DNA of 64,000 nucleotides from Xanthomonas euvesicatoria pv. euvesicatoria (GTDB lineage Bacteria; Pseudomonadota; Gammaproteobacteria; Xanthomonadales; Xanthomonadaceae). The translations under genes were made by a program, and so were the position numbers. The notes under the pieces are model-generated. The model made no database searches, was not told the origin of the DNA, and saw only the letters and a program-made list of their open reading frames with translations. The stretch's first letter is position 1; each line of letters starts with the position of its first letter. Below are positions 1 to 9,209 of the stretch, in pieces. The DNA is taken from contig NZ_JAJIUJ010000040.1 in the NCBI RefSeq assembly GCF_020880415.1, forward strand, positions 62,001-126,000, in the 5' to 3' direction.

Positions 1-55
1 TGGAAGGCCATAGCAGGGACGACGGGCGGAGGCAGGATCAGCCTCCAATTTTCTT

Positions 56-90
56 GAAGGCCGCCCCGATAGGAGCGGCCTTCCTTTTGC
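56..90 (+). terminator. Rho-independent terminator of a gene left of the window
   Basis: A 9-base perfect stem (GAAGGCCGC at 56-64 with GCGGCCTTC at 75-83) and a 10-base loop are followed by a short T run on the plus strand. The minus strand has no T run after the stem, so it more likely ends a plus-strand gene lying left of position 1 than the minus-strand acetyltransferase that stops at 120. Confidence 0.5.
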
Positions 91-119
91 ATGAGGCTGG
101 ATTGCGCGGCGTGCCCGGC

Positions 120-611
120 TCAGGCGCCTGCCGCAAATGCGGCCAACCGTTCGCCGTCGAGCCGGTACACGGTCCAGCCGTCCATCGGGCGCGCACCGAC
201 TGCCTTGTAGAAGTCGATGGCCGGCTGGTTCCAGTCCAGCACCGACCATTCGAACCGCCCGCAGCCGCGCTGCACGGCCAGCTGCGCCAGGTGCCGCAAC
301 AGCGCAAGGCCCGCACCCTTGCCGCGCGCTTCCGGCCGGACGAATAGGTCTTCCAGGTACAGGCCGTTGCGGCCGAGCCAGGTAGAGTAGTTGAAGAAAT
401 ACACCGCAAATCCCAGCGCCTGACCGTCCTGCTCGCAGATCAGCGCATGCGCGGTGGCGCCGTCGCCGAACAGACTGGCGCGCAACTCCTCCAGGCCGGC
501 CTTGACCGCGCCCGGCTCGCGCTCGTACACCGCCAGCGCGGTGATGAGTTCATGCAGCAGCGGCACATCCTCAGGCGTGGCGCTGCGGATCTGCGGCGCG
601 GGCCGGCTCAT
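120..611 (-). CDS. GNAT family N-acetyltransferase
   Basis: A 163-residue single-domain acetyltransferase that should move an acetyl group from acetyl-CoA to a small amine or a protein; the substrate cannot be read from sequence. The GNAT core is clear: strand 4 and the pyrophosphate-binding loop read [15 protein letters not shown], followed by the helix [10 protein letters not shown], and near the C-terminus come [14 protein letters not shown] and the GA(R)PMDGW turn typical of the family. The start at 611 is chosen because its ATG overlaps the rpe stop by four bases (ATGA), so the two genes are translationally coupled. The reading frame runs open far upstream, but that part lies antisense to or inside rpe and has no protein character. 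Confidence 0.85.
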   Translation of the reverse strand: MSRPAPQIRSATPEDVPLLHELITALAVYEREPGAVKAGLEELRASLFGDGATAHALICEQDGQALGFAVYFFNYSTWLGRNGLYLEDLFVRPEARGKGAGLALLRHLAQLAVQRGCGRFEWSVLDWNQPAIDFYKAVGARPMDGWTVYRLDGERLAAFAAGA

Positions 612-1279
612 CGCACCGCATCCACCGCCGCGCGCATCTGCGCAATCACCTGCGCATAGTCGGGCGCATTGAAAATGGCCGAGCCGGCGACGAAGGTGTC
701 GGCGCCGGCCGCGGCAATCGCACCGATGTTGTCGGCCTTGACCCCGCCATCGATCTCCAGCCGGATCGGCTTGCCCGTCGCGTCGATCTTGCGGCGGATG
801 GCGCGCAGCTTGTCCAGTGCGGACGGGATGAAGGCCTGCCCGCCAAAGCCCGGGTTGACCGACATCACCAATACCAGGTCCAGCTCGGGCAGCACCCAAT
901 CCAGGATGTCCACCGGCGTGGCCGGGTTGAGCACCAGTCCGGCCTGGCAGCCATGCGACTTGATCAGCTGGATCGTGCGGTGCACGTGGCGGCTGGCTTC
1001 GGGGTGGAAGCTGATGGTGGTGGCACCGGCGTCGGCGAAATCCGGCACGATGCGGTCCACCGGCTCGACCATCAGGTGCACGTCGATCGGCGCGGTGATG
1101 CCGTGCTTGCGCAGCGCCTGGCACACCATGGGGCCGATGGTGAGGTTGGGCACGTAGTGGTTGTCCATCACGTCGAAGTGCACCCAGTCGGCACCAGCCT
1201 TGAGGACGTTGTTCACTTCCTCGCCCAGACGGGCGAAATCGGCGGACAGGATGGACGGGGCGATCGCCGTCGGTTGCAT
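608..1279 (-). CDS. rpe: Ribulose-phosphate 3-epimerase
   Basis: Interconverts ribulose 5-phosphate and xylulose 5-phosphate in the cytoplasmic pentose phosphate pathway. The 223-residue length fits the family (E. coli Rpe is about 225). The TIM-barrel signatures are present in order: [14 protein letters not shown] at the N-terminus, the metal and substrate segment [34 protein letters not shown] and EIDGGV. The start at 1279 places the standard APSILSADF motif a few residues in; an ATG at 1309 in the same frame would add ten residues, and neither has a strong ribosome binding site. The gene overlaps the downstream acetyltransferase by four bases. Confidence 0.95.
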   Translation of the reverse strand: MQPTAIAPSILSADFARLGEEVNNVLKAGADWVHFDVMDNHYVPNLTIGPMVCQALRKHGITAPIDVHLMVEPVDRIVPDFADAGATTISFHPEASRHVHRTIQLIKSHGCQAGLVLNPATPVDILDWVLPELDLVLVMSVNPGFGGQAFIPSALDKLRAIRRKIDATGKPIRLEIDGGVKADNIGAIAAAGADTFVAGSAIFNAPDYAQVIAQMRAAVDAVR

Positions 1280-1432
1280 GGGCAGCTCGGAAAAATGCAG
1301 GAGCGCCATTGTCGCAACCGTGGCCCGGCGAGGAAAGCCGGATGCCGCTGAGCGCTGGGGCTTTCGATGTACAGCGCTGCGTCGACGCCCGGCATTGCGT
1401 AACACAGCGGTTTTCGGCGTGCAGCCTTGGCT

Positions 1433-1762
1433 TCAGCGCTTGCGCTGCCGTTGAATCCGGTCGTAGGCGGCGTTGATCTGGCTGGCCTTCTTTTCGGCCT
1501 GGCGGCGGGCTTCCGGGTCGGCGTTGGCGACCTTGTCCGGGTGGTAGCGGGACATCAGCCGGCGATAGGCCAGGTCGATCTCGGCAGTGGTGGCGTCCGG
1601 CTCCAGGCCAAGCGCCTCGTACGGATTTTCCGCGCGCCGTTTGAACCAGCCGGCGTCGACCGCGTGGCCGATCGCCAGCCCGATCAGCAGCCCCACCACC
1701 GGCGCCCCGCGAAACAGCAAGGCGCCGGCCAATGCGCCGAGCAGTTTTCCGTACCAGGACAT
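1433..1762 (-). CDS. Small membrane-anchored J-domain protein
   Basis: A 109-residue protein with an N-terminal hydrophobic segment (about residues 8-35, [11 protein letters not shown] to GLLIGLAIG) and a C-terminal J domain (about 47-109). The J domain begins NPYEALGL, carries the obligatory HPD motif in SRYHPDKV, and ends in a basic helix ([14 protein letters not shown]). J domains stimulate DnaK-type Hsp70 ATPases, so it probably works as a membrane-linked co-chaperone, in the manner of DjlA-like proteins although it lacks the TerB domain. The start at 1762 is taken because it begins MSWYGKL directly before the membrane segment. It lies about 150 bases upstream of rpe on the same strand and is divergent from purC. 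Confidence 0.8.
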   Translation of the reverse strand: MSWYGKLLGALAGALLFRGAPVVGLLIGLAIGHAVDAGWFKRRAENPYEALGLEPDATTAEIDLAYRRLMSRYHPDKVANADPEARRQAEKKASQINAAYDRIQRQRKR

Positions 1763-1960
1763 GGGGGCGATCGGGGGCGGGAGGCGGGCTGGCGATCTTA
1801 CCCGAACGCCCGCCCGGCCTAGCTGACGGCTCCTGCACAAGCCCCACCGCGCGGGCCTCCAATAAATTCTGCGGGAGGCGGCGAAGCGCCGTACACTACG
1901 CGGCCCGCTGCCTACCCGCGGGCCCGCCGGGTCCCGGGGACAGCGTCATAGCGACGTCCT

Positions 1961-1966
1961 TAGGAG
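1961..1966 (+). promoter_or_regulatory. Ribosome binding site fixing the purC GTG start
   Basis: TAGGAG lies five bases before GTG at 1972. The open frame runs upstream to ATG 1732, but that part opposes the J-domain gene and its promoter. This site makes the GTG the probable start. Confidence 0.7.
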
Positions 1967-1971
1967 TGCCT

Positions 1972-2898
1972 GTGTCGACCACGCTGTTGCAATCCGATCT
2001 GCCCGGCCTGCCGTTGCGTCACCGTGGCAAGGTCCGCGATGTCTTCGATCTTCCCCGCGACCGCCTGCCCGCCGATGCGCCCCCGGGCGACTATCTGTTG
2101 ATGGTGGCCACCGACCGCCTGTCCGCGTTCGACGTGGTGCTGCCCGACCCGATTCCCGGCAAGGGCGAGATGCTGTGCCAGGTATCCAACTTCTGGTTTC
2201 ACAAGACCGAACACCTGATGCCCAACCACCTGATGGACATCCGCGTGGAGCAGGTATTGCCCGAGGGTGTCGATCCGGCCTTGTACGCCAAACGCGCCGT
2301 GGTCACGCGCAAGCTCAAGCCGGTGCCGGTGGAAGCCATCGCCCGCGGCTATGTGATCGGCAGCGGCTGGAAGGATTACCAGCGCACCGGCAAGATCAGC
2401 GGCATCGAATTGCCCGACGGCCTGCGTCAGGCCGAGAAACTGCCCGAGCCGATTTTCACTCCTTCGACCAAGGCAGCGGTTGGCGACCACGACGAAAACA
2501 TCGACTTCGATGCAATGGTCAAGACGGTCGGCGCCGAGCTGGCCGAACGCGTGCGCGATGCCACCTTGCGCATCTACCGGTTCGCAGCCGATTTTGCTGC
2601 CGAACGCGGCATATTACTGGCCGATACCAAGTTCGAATTCGGTACCGATGCCGATGGCCGCCTGTACATCATGGACGAGATGCTGACTCCGGATTCCTCG
2701 CGTTATTGGCCGGCCGACCAATACGAACCGGGCACCAGCCCGCCGAGCTACGACAAGCAGTTTGTGCGCGATTATCTGGAAACCCTGGACTGGGGCAAGA
2801 CCGCGCCCGGCCCGCGCCTGCCGGCCGACGTCATCGATCGCACGCGTGCGAAATATGCCGAAGCGCTGCAGCGGCTGGCGGACATTTCGGTGGATTGA
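1972..2898 (+). CDS. purC: Phosphoribosylaminoimidazole-succinocarboxamide synthase (SAICAR synthetase)
   Basis: Joins aspartate to CAIR with ATP, a late step of purine synthesis in the cytoplasm. At 308 residues it is the longer form also found in yeast Ade1, not the roughly 237-residue E. coli type. Signatures: [12 protein letters not shown] (nucleotide loop), [28 protein letters not shown] and a late [19 protein letters not shown] segment with the acidic metal-binding residues, followed by LTPDSSRYW. Translation starts at GTG 1972 behind a good ribosome binding site. It stands alone on the plus strand and may end at the hairpin near 2955. Confidence 0.95.
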   Translation: MSTTLLQSDLPGLPLRHRGKVRDVFDLPRDRLPADAPPGDYLLMVATDRLSAFDVVLPDPIPGKGEMLCQVSNFWFHKTEHLMPNHLMDIRVEQVLPEGVDPALYAKRAVVTRKLKPVPVEAIARGYVIGSGWKDYQRTGKISGIELPDGLRQAEKLPEPIFTPSTKAAVGDHDENIDFDAMVKTVGAELAERVRDATLRIYRFAADFAAERGILLADTKFEFGTDADGRLYIMDEMLTPDSSRYWPADQYEPGTSPPSYDKQFVRDYLETLDWGKTAPGPRLPADVIDRTRAKYAEALQRLADISVD

Positions 2899-2954
2899 TT
2901 GCACGCACCCGGTGAGGGGCGAGGCGGCGAAGTACGCAGACGCCTATGCCTGCG

Positions 2955-2975
2955 AGCGCCGACATTCTCGGCGCT
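2955..2975 (+). terminator. Weak hairpin after purC
   Basis: GCGCCGA and TCGGCGC form a perfect stem with a five-base loop (extended by an A-T pair) 57 bases after the purC stop. There is no real T run, so terminator function is only possible. Confidence 0.3.
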
Positions 2976-3113
2976 TCGATTCCTCGACTACCGACTGAAG
3001 GCCAGGTTGGTGATCAAGCGTGAAGCTTCATGACGGCTATCGCACACACTCGCCCACCAGTATCCCCACCGCGCCCACTGCGATGGTGTGTTCTCTTGCC
3101 CAGCAAGGCCGCA

Positions 3114-3776
3114 ATGACCATGTCAAGTCACTTGTGTCGCGTGCTGCCTGCCTTGCGCAGCGCACTAATTCCAGGTCTAGCGCTCGCACTGAGCGCCTGC
3201 ACTCCCGGCGAATCTGCACCCCACGCCGTTCCCTCATCAGCACCGGTAGCACCTGCGAAGAACAACGCACCCGCAGCATTGCAGGTCAACGCCAGACTAG
3301 CCGCGCTGATACAGGCCGCTGGCGCAACCTGCACGGATGCAACAGGATGCACAGCAGGCAATGTCGACACGCGTGATTTTTACGATGTGGAGTTTTTGCC
3401 CGATTGTGGCGATAAGGGCTTCTTCGCCGGCGTCGCCCAGGCGAACGGAGCAGATCTATTGGATGCCGTTCCCGTCACCGGCAGCAGCGCAACGGCTACA
3501 GCCAATCTTGCCCAAGGCCAGCTCGTCTGCGTCCAGGCGATCGGCCGAGCCGGACAAAACCCGCGTTATTACTACGTGGCCGCAATTCCAGCGGACACCA
3601 TTGCAAAGTGCAAAAACAACGCATTGTGCAAAACCTATGGCGACAGGCCGATTAAGCAGATCAAGCCTGAAAGTAGTGAGAGCTGCCACGCGGCAGCACC
3701 AGGACAATCCACTGGCAATTGCGCGCAAGGATGGGTGGGTGCGGACGCACTCGAAGTATTTTCGAACGGAATCTAG
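3114..3776 (+). CDS. Lipoprotein of unknown function, first of three upstream of the T4SS effector
   Basis: A 220-residue predicted lipoprotein. The signal peptide ends in the lipobox LSAC (Cys29 from this start), followed by Thr, which favours the outer membrane. A low-complexity Ala/Pro/Ser spacer follows, then a Cys-rich domain with six or more cysteines (for example GATCTDATGC, LPDCGDKG, CKNNALC, ESCHAA, GNCAQGW), suggesting disulfides in the periplasm. No family was recognised. ATGs at 3114 and 3120 are both usable; longer starts would put charged, Pro-rich sequence before the signal peptide. It may be an immunity or accessory protein of the effector at 5431-7185, but 287 bases separate it from the next gene, so the link is weaker than for the other two. 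Confidence 0.6.
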   Translation: MTMSSHLCRVLPALRSALIPGLALALSACTPGESAPHAVPSSAPVAPAKNNAPAALQVNARLAALIQAAGATCTDATGCTAGNVDTRDFYDVEFLPDCGDKGFFAGVAQANGADLLDAVPVTGSSATATANLAQGQLVCVQAIGRAGQNPRYYYVAAIPADTIAKCKNNALCKTYGDRPIKQIKPESSESCHAAAPGQSTGNCAQGWVGADALEVFSNGI

Positions 3777-4052
3777 TTGCACGCACCAAACGGGTGATTT
3801 GCAGGCAACCCATCCATCACTGCATGACGATTGCTGCAATGGATCCAGATGAGGTACCCGGCCCGTGTTGAGGACACTCACCGGCCTTGGCATCGTTTGA
3901 GCAATCGGCAATCGTCACTCCGGTCACGCTCCCAGGGTGCGGGCCTGCTGCGTCCGGCCGGCTCGCCGCACTCTGGCCCCCGCAAGCCTTCACGCATTTG
4001 CACACAATGCGCAGATACCATCCTGCGCGCTCGCACATCGCCCGATACGATC

Positions 4053-4058
4053 AGGAGG
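4053..4058 (+). promoter_or_regulatory. Strong ribosome binding site selecting a TTG start
   Basis: A perfect AGGAGG lies five bases before TTG at 4064. This rare start codon gives a signal peptide that begins directly in its basic n-region; upstream ATGs in the same frame give no sensible N-terminus. Confidence 0.65.
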
Positions 4059-4063
4059 ATCCG

Positions 4064-4585
4064 TTGGCCCTTTTACGAACATCTCTGCATGCCCTCGCAC
4101 TGAGCCTGGCGCTGGCTGCCTGCAAACCGCAAGCAGAGCCAGCAGGCGCGGCAATGCCCGCGGCGACAGCAGAGGCAGCGGGTACCGCGCCTGCCGCCTC
4201 AACCCCTGCTACGGCGTCGGCCACGCCCGTTCAGCCGACGACCTGCCCCACCGCCGACTTCTCTGCATTTCTAAAAAGCTTCAGTGCAGACATCGCGGCC
4301 CAGGAGAAAGCCACGGCCGACCCGCTGACCATGATCCGGATCGATCCGGATGCGCAGCCGGAACCGGCGCCAGTCACTCGCGAGGTTGCGCTAGCCGACG
4401 TCAAATGGCCGGTTATCCCGAACCTGGACGTGGCCCGCTCCGCGGGCCGCGAGGTCGTGGTGTCCGAGAACGCAGGCGGTCGCCAGGTGCTGGTGCGTAC
4501 ACCTGACAGCGGCGATCAACAGGTCTACCACTTCGCCCAGCGCCCATGCTGGACCTTGGTCAAGGTCGACGACCAGTCGCTGTAA
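4064..4585 (+). CDS. Small lipoprotein, second of three; candidate immunity protein
   Basis: A 173-residue predicted lipoprotein starting at TTG. Its signal peptide runs through ALALSLALAAC, with Cys20 as lipid site and Lys at +2 (outer-membrane sorting). A 45-residue Ala/Pro/Thr tether comes next, then a compact C-terminal domain of about 110 residues with a Cys pair (TTCPTADFSAFLKSF and AQRPCWTLVKVDD) that could form a disulfide. I do not know the domain. The ending, a Trp-rich strand with LVKVDDQSL, recalls small periplasmic inhibitors, but that is a resemblance only. It sits 65 bases before the next lipoprotein and probably in one transcript with it and the effector, the usual arrangement for Xanthomonas T4SS immunity genes. 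Confidence 0.65.
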   Translation: MALLRTSLHALALSLALAACKPQAEPAGAAMPAATAEAAGTAPAASTPATASATPVQPTTCPTADFSAFLKSFSADIAAQEKATADPLTMIRIDPDAQPEPAPVTREVALADVKWPVIPNLDVARSAGREVVVSENAGGRQVLVRTPDSGDQQVYHFAQRPCWTLVKVDDQSL

Positions 4586-4650
4586 CGGCGCGGGCAAGTA
4601 ACGGCGCGGCCAACACCGCGCCACGCAAAAACCCAAATCAGGAGACGGCC

Positions 4651-5358
4651 GTGCCCCCCTTCAGAGTGCTCATCCCCGTGCTGGCAGTAGCGCTTGCCGC
4701 GTGTAACGGTCCGCAGGCAGCCGATGCGCCTGAAACGCCGGCCAATGCACCCGCAGCCGCGGCTGGCCCACCCGCACCGGCCGCGACACCTCCTGCCACA
4801 CCGACACAAGGGACTGTACCCATGGCAACGATCGACTCCTTCGTTCCAGCAGGATCGAAGGCACTGGATACCCAACGCGGCGACCTGACTGGCGCCGGAC
4901 ATTCGGACGCACTTGTCGTGATTTCTCCGCCGGCAACCGGCAACGAAAAGCTCGGCGAAGGGCAGCCACGTCGCGTCCTGCTGCTGACCCAGAACGCCGA
5001 TGGCAGCCTGCAAAAGGCCGCTGAAAATAATCGCATCGTGCCCTGTGCCCGCTGCGGCGGTCTGGCAGGCGACCCGTATGCGTTTTCGCGCGTCCAGCCC
5101 GGGCAATTCACCATCTCCATCTCAGGCGGCTCGCGCGAGCGCTGGGCCGACGACTTCACGTTCAAGTATTCGGCAGACAAGCAGACCTGGTTGCTGGACA
5201 AGGTCGTGCGCGATCTTTCCGATACCGAGACCGAACAACACAACACCCTGGAATTAACCGACAAGGATTTTGGGACGGTGACGTTCCAGGACTTCGACCC
5301 CGTCACGCTCAAGAAAGTCGCGGCGCTGGATGAGGCTGGAGCCCAGAAACAAAATTAA
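4651..5358 (+). CDS. Lipoprotein with FG-GAP-like segment, third of three; candidate immunity protein
   Basis: A 235-residue predicted lipoprotein starting at GTG 4651, seven bases or so after AGGAGA. The lipobox is ALAAC (Cys18) with Asn at +2. A 35-residue Ala/Pro tether follows. The domain contains DLTGAGHSDALVVIS, which resembles a single FG-GAP/VCBS calcium-binding strand-loop, a CARC motif (VPCARCGGL), and paired strands DDFTFKYSADKQTWLLDKV. No family is certain. It ends 72 bases before the effector start on the same strand, the position expected of a cognate immunity protein that protects the producer's own envelope. Inference from position and export signal only. Confidence 0.65.
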   Translation: MPPFRVLIPVLAVALAACNGPQAADAPETPANAPAAAAGPPAPAATPPATPTQGTVPMATIDSFVPAGSKALDTQRGDLTGAGHSDALVVISPPATGNEKLGEGQPRRVLLLTQNADGSLQKAAENNRIVPCARCGGLAGDPYAFSRVQPGQFTISISGGSRERWADDFTFKYSADKQTWLLDKVVRDLSDTETEQHNTLELTDKDFGTVTFQDFDPVTLKKVAALDEAGAQKQN

Positions 5359-5430
5359 AGGGAAGTAATGGCTGACACGGACAAGGATGGGTCCGTCTTT
5401 TCATGTTGCTGAGAAATGAGGAGTTACACC

Positions 5431-7185
5431 ATGGCAACCGATCGCGAAACTGGGCTGCTGCAGGCAGCCTATGCAGCGGGAATCACCCGGCCCAACGAAT
5501 TGGCGAATTTCATGGCCCAGGTAGGCCACGAATCGGGCGGACTCAACCGCCTGGAAGAAGGGTTCCGCTATACCCGCGGCCCCTCCCAAGTGAGCTCGAA
5601 AGTGCGTTCTGCACTGCGCGAAGGACCGGAGGCGCTGGAAGAAGCGCGCCTTGAGGCATTGCGCGGCCAGCCGGAGAAACTCGCCGAATTGATGTATGGC
5701 GGGCGCATGGGCAACAACGAGCCCGGCGATGGCTATCTTTACCGTGGTCGCGGCTACATCCAGCTCACCGGCAAGGATCAGTATCGCGAGGCCGGCGAAG
5801 CGTTGAAACTCGACCTGGTCGCGCACCCCGAACTGGCCGCGCAACCGGAAAACGCGTCGCGGATCGCAACCTGGTACTGGCAGCACAATGTGCCGCAAGC
5901 GGCCAGGCAGGATGCGCATGCAGCAGGCGTTGCGATCAACGGCGGCGATCCGCCGAATGGACTGGCTGACCGCGAAAGCCGCTTCGCGCGCTGGCAGCGC
6001 GACCTCACGCCCGATGTGATGCACAAGCTCGAACACGGTCAACTCGGACAGACCGTCGCGCCCGCGCAGCATTCGGCACCGACGCAAGCACCGCATGCCG
6101 GTTCGAACGCGCATTCGTTCCAGGCCACCATGGAGCGCATGCTTCCGCCGCAGAACGGCACTGCGCCGCATATCACCGGGCATTACGGCGAGCACCGCAG
6201 CGCGCGCGACCACGGCGGCACCGACTTCAATTATCAGGGCGGTCAGGCAGGACGCAATCTGCAGCATCCAACCGTGCATTCGCCGGTCGCCGGAACGGTG
6301 ACCTTTGCTGGCGGAAGCTACGGCACCGTCAAGATTCGCGATGCACAAGGCAACTCGCACGAGATCCTGCATCTGGATGGCGTCAAGGTCAAAGAAGGGC
6401 AAACATTGTCGGCAGGCGACGCGATCGGCACGATGGGGGGACGTGGGCCCAATGGCGCAAGCCAATATGCGCAGCATGTGCATTACCAATTGCGCGATGC
6501 CAACGGCAAATTGACCAGCCCCGAGACCTTCTGGAATCAGGGTCACCAACACGAAGCGGGTGCGCGCCACACGCAGGCAGCACCGGCAAGCGGCACAAGT
6601 GCCCTGCGGCATGGCGACAACAGTCAGGATGTGGGCAAGCTGCAGCAGGACCTCAACCGTCTCGGTGTACGCGATGCACAAGGCAACCGCCTGGCCGAAG
6701 ACGGGCGCTTCGGCGACAACACGCGTGAGGCGGTAATGGCGTTCCAGAAGCAGCATGGGCTGCAGCAGGACGGTGTTGTCGGCCGCGATACGCGTGCAGC
6801 ATTGGCTGCACAACCGGCGCAGACCCGCGAGGCGCAGGTTGCTGGGCCGAAAGGGCCTTCGCTCAACGATGCATCGCATCCCGACCACGCGCTACATAAC
6901 GCAATCCGCAGCAGGCTGCCGAGCATGATCTCCAACGAGACGGCGGCACATGTCACGCTGCAGGCGAAGCAGAATGGGATCGACAGCGCGGACAAGTTGC
7001 AGAACGTGACAGTGCAGGACGGCAAGGCGTTCGTCATGGGCACCACGCCGGGCTTCCGTGCGGCGGTGGACCTGAACCAACCTGCCCCGACACTTGAGCA
7101 AACCAGCGCGCAGTTGCTGGCTGGTCACTCGCAGCAGCAACAGGCCCAGCAAGAACTGCAGAAGGTTGCGATGGGAGGTCGCTGA
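5431..7185 (+). CDS. Antibacterial T4SS effector: GH19 glycosidase / M23 peptidase / PG-binding / XVIPCD-like tail
   Basis: A 584-residue peptidoglycan hydrolase without a signal peptide. Domains in order: GH19 lysozyme-like (about 1-200) with catalytic Glu34 in QVGHESGG and the family motif GRGYIQLTG (106-114); M23 LytM-type endopeptidase (about 240-370) with HGGTD (His261, Asp265) and HVH (His349, His351) zinc motifs; PG_binding_1 repeat (about 391-460); and a C-terminal segment (476-584) starting SLNDASHPDHALHN and ending in a Gln-rich stretch. That tail matches my knowledge of the XVIPCD, the signal that sends X-Tfe toxins to VirD4 of the Xanthomonas killing T4SS; I recall XAC0466 of X. 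citri having this architecture. It would cut glycan strands and cross-links in rival bacteria. ATG 5431 is chosen over 5416 because TGAGGAG lies seven bases upstream. Confidence 0.88.
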   Translation: MATDRETGLLQAAYAAGITRPNELANFMAQVGHESGGLNRLEEGFRYTRGPSQVSSKVRSALREGPEALEEARLEALRGQPEKLAELMYGGRMGNNEPGDGYLYRGRGYIQLTGKDQYREAGEALKLDLVAHPELAAQPENASRIATWYWQHNVPQAARQDAHAAGVAINGGDPPNGLADRESRFARWQRDLTPDVMHKLEHGQLGQTVAPAQHSAPTQAPHAGSNAHSFQATMERMLPPQNGTAPHITGHYGEHRSARDHGGTDFNYQGGQAGRNLQHPTVHSPVAGTVTFAGGSYGTVKIRDAQGNSHEILHLDGVKVKEGQTLSAGDAIGTMGGRGPNGASQYAQHVHYQLRDANGKLTSPETFWNQGHQHEAGARHTQAAPASGTSALRHGDNSQDVGKLQQDLNRLGVRDAQGNRLAEDGRFGDNTREAVMAFQKQHGLQQDGVVGRDTRAALAAQPAQTREAQVAGPKGPSLNDASHPDHALHNAIRSRLPSMISNETAAHVTLQAKQNGIDSADKLQNVTVQDGKAFVMGTTPGFRAAVDLNQPAPTLEQTSAQLLAGHSQQQQAQQELQKVAMGGR

Positions 7186-7208
7186 TCTTTCAGCGATAGA
7201 TCAAGAAG

Positions 7209-7242
7209 ACGCCGGCCAGGAGATTGGCCGGCGTTCTTGTTT
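7209..7242 (+). terminator. Rho-independent terminator after the T4SS effector
   Basis: ACGCCGGCC (7209-7217) pairs perfectly with GGCCGGCGT (7226-7234) around an eight-base loop, then TCTTGTTT. It lies 23 bases after the effector stop. Confidence 0.75.
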
Positions 7243-7610
7243 CCACATGCACCGCGGGAGTCACGACACATCGCGCAAGCTGATGGCCATTCAACGGCCA
7301 GCGCGCGTGGTGATGGGACACCGCAACACCCCCGCGCTGGCGCACGATACGGCGCAACCTTGCCTGACACCACTGCATTGCGCGCATGCTTGGCCGCAGC
7401 GGCCAATGACACCATGCATCCGCTGCGCCTCTGCGATGTGCGCCACAGCGGAAAGTGGCCGGGCGCACAGAAAGAAACACATCCGTAATGTTTACTACTG
7501 TCCAGTTCGTGACTGTGCAAGCGTAACTGCCGGCACCCAAGGTGCCATCGGCGACCGGCTGTCGGGGGGCTGCCGGTCTTTGCATTGCACGTTTTCTGGA
7601 GAGAGTCGTC
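7243..7610. other. Noncoding region before the M4 protease
   Basis: About 370 bases with no gene-like reading frame. It should hold the promoter of the secreted protease; no clear operator or PIP box was seen. Confidence 0.5.
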
Positions 7611-9209
7611 ATGCAATTCCATGTCCTGGGCGCGGCAATCTGCTGCGCGCTCTCGTTTTCTGCTGCCGCGAATGCTGCCGATGTGTCGGCAAATGCCGCT
7701 GTTTCGCGCGCGCAATCGTTATTGGGGAACAACGCGTCTGCATTGGCCAATCGCGCGCCGGCCGACGCCTTCATCGCACGCGACAGCATCGTCGATGCCG
7801 ACGGTACCGAACATGTGCGTTTCGATCGCACCTATCAGGGCCTGCCGGTGATCGGCGGCGACGTGGTGGTGCACTCGCGTCGCGGGGTGATGCGTGAATT
7901 GAGCCAGACCATGGACACCACGGTGCGTCCGAGCCTGGTGCCGGGAATCGATGCGGCAACCGCGTTGCGTGTGGCCGGTTCGCACTTCGATGTGGCGCAG
8001 GATGCCGCGCCGCGTGCGAGTCTGGCGCTGTATGCACGCCAGGGCGCGCCGCGCCTGGTGTACGAGGTAATTTACAGCGGCGTCAAACCCGACCAGACAC
8101 CGACCGAGATGCATTACATCGTCGATGCGGTGAACCAGCGCATCCTCGAATCCTGGGATACCGTGCATACCGCATGTAGCGGCGGCACCAGCGCCGCTGG
8201 CACAGGACGTTCGTTGTATGCGGGCAGCGTGACGGTGAACACGACGCGCTGCAGCAGCACCAGCTACGAAATGACCGATCTCAGTCGCGGCAGCGGTGCG
8301 ACCTACAACATGCGCAACAGCACCTCCGGCAATGGCACGCTGGTCACCGATGCCGACAATGCCTGGGGCAGCGGCACCACCGGCGATACGGTCACCGCAG
8401 CGGTCGATGCGCATTACGGCGTGGCGTTGACCTGGGACTATTACCGCACCACGCATTCGCGCACGGGCATTGCAAACGATGGCGCCGGTGCACGGAGCCG
8501 GGTGCATTACGGTAGTCGCTACAACAACGCCTTCTGGCAGGACAGTTGTTTCTGCATGACCTTCGGCGATGGCGACGGCAGCACGTTCACGCCGTTGGTG
8601 TCGGTGGATGTGGCCGGTCACGAGATGACCCACGGTGTGACCAGCCGCACCGCCGCGCTGACCTACTCGGGCGAATCGGGCGGTTTGAATGAAGCCACGT
8701 CCGACATCATGGGCACCATGGTGGAGTACTCCGCTGCCAACAGCGCCGAGCCGGGCAATTATCTGATTGGCGAGAAGATCATCCCCAACAACAGCACCGG
8801 CACACTGGCGTTGCGTTACATGTTCAAGCCAAGCCTGGATGGCAAATCGCCCGATTGCTACAGCAGCAGCCTGGGCTCGCTCAATGTGCACTACAGGTCG
8901 GGCGTGGCCAATCACTTCTACTATCTGCTGGCCGAAGGGGCGGTGGTGCCGAGCGGGTTCGGCTCGGGCACCAGCTACAACCTGACCCCGACCAGTCTGG
9001 TCTGCAGCGGCTCCACGGCGCTCACCGCGATCGGCCGCGCCGCGGCCAGCCGCATCTGGTATCGCGCACTGACGGTCTACATGACCTCGTCCACCAACTA
9101 CGCGGCGGCCCGTCGGGCCACGCTGAGCGCGGCCACCGATCTGTACGGCAGCACGTCCACGCAATACCGCGCGGTAGCGGCGGCGTGGAGCGCGGTCTCG
9201 GTGAACTGA
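7611..9209 (+). CDS. Secreted M4 (thermolysin-like) zinc metalloprotease
   Basis: A 532-residue secreted protease. The signal peptide probably ends at AANA-AD (about residue 22). It is followed by an FTP/PepSY-type propeptide (HVRFDRTYQGLPVIGGDVVVH) that acts as chaperone and inhibitor, then the mature catalytic domain. The zinc site is complete: HEMTH at 337-341 and the third ligand Glu361 in GGLNEATSD, with the expected 20-residue spacing. A further conserved His lies in NVHYRSGVANHFYYLL. It probably leaves the cell through the Xps type II secretion system and degrades host or environmental proteins. ATG 7611 lies behind GGAGAGAG. It follows the T4SS effector but a terminator separates them. 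Confidence 0.93.
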   Translation: MQFHVLGAAICCALSFSAAANAADVSANAAVSRAQSLLGNNASALANRAPADAFIARDSIVDADGTEHVRFDRTYQGLPVIGGDVVVHSRRGVMRELSQTMDTTVRPSLVPGIDAATALRVAGSHFDVAQDAAPRASLALYARQGAPRLVYEVIYSGVKPDQTPTEMHYIVDAVNQRILESWDTVHTACSGGTSAAGTGRSLYAGSVTVNTTRCSSTSYEMTDLSRGSGATYNMRNSTSGNGTLVTDADNAWGSGTTGDTVTAAVDAHYGVALTWDYYRTTHSRTGIANDGAGARSRVHYGSRYNNAFWQDSCFCMTFGDGDGSTFTPLVSVDVAGHEMTHGVTSRTAALTYSGESGGLNEATSDIMGTMVEYSAANSAEPGNYLIGEKIIPNNSTGTLALRYMFKPSLDGKSPDCYSSSLGSLNVHYRSGVANHFYYLLAEGAVVPSGFGSGTSYNLTPTSLVCSGSTALTAIGRAAASRIWYRALTVYMTSSTNYAAARRATLSAATDLYGSTSTQYRAVAAAWSAVSVN

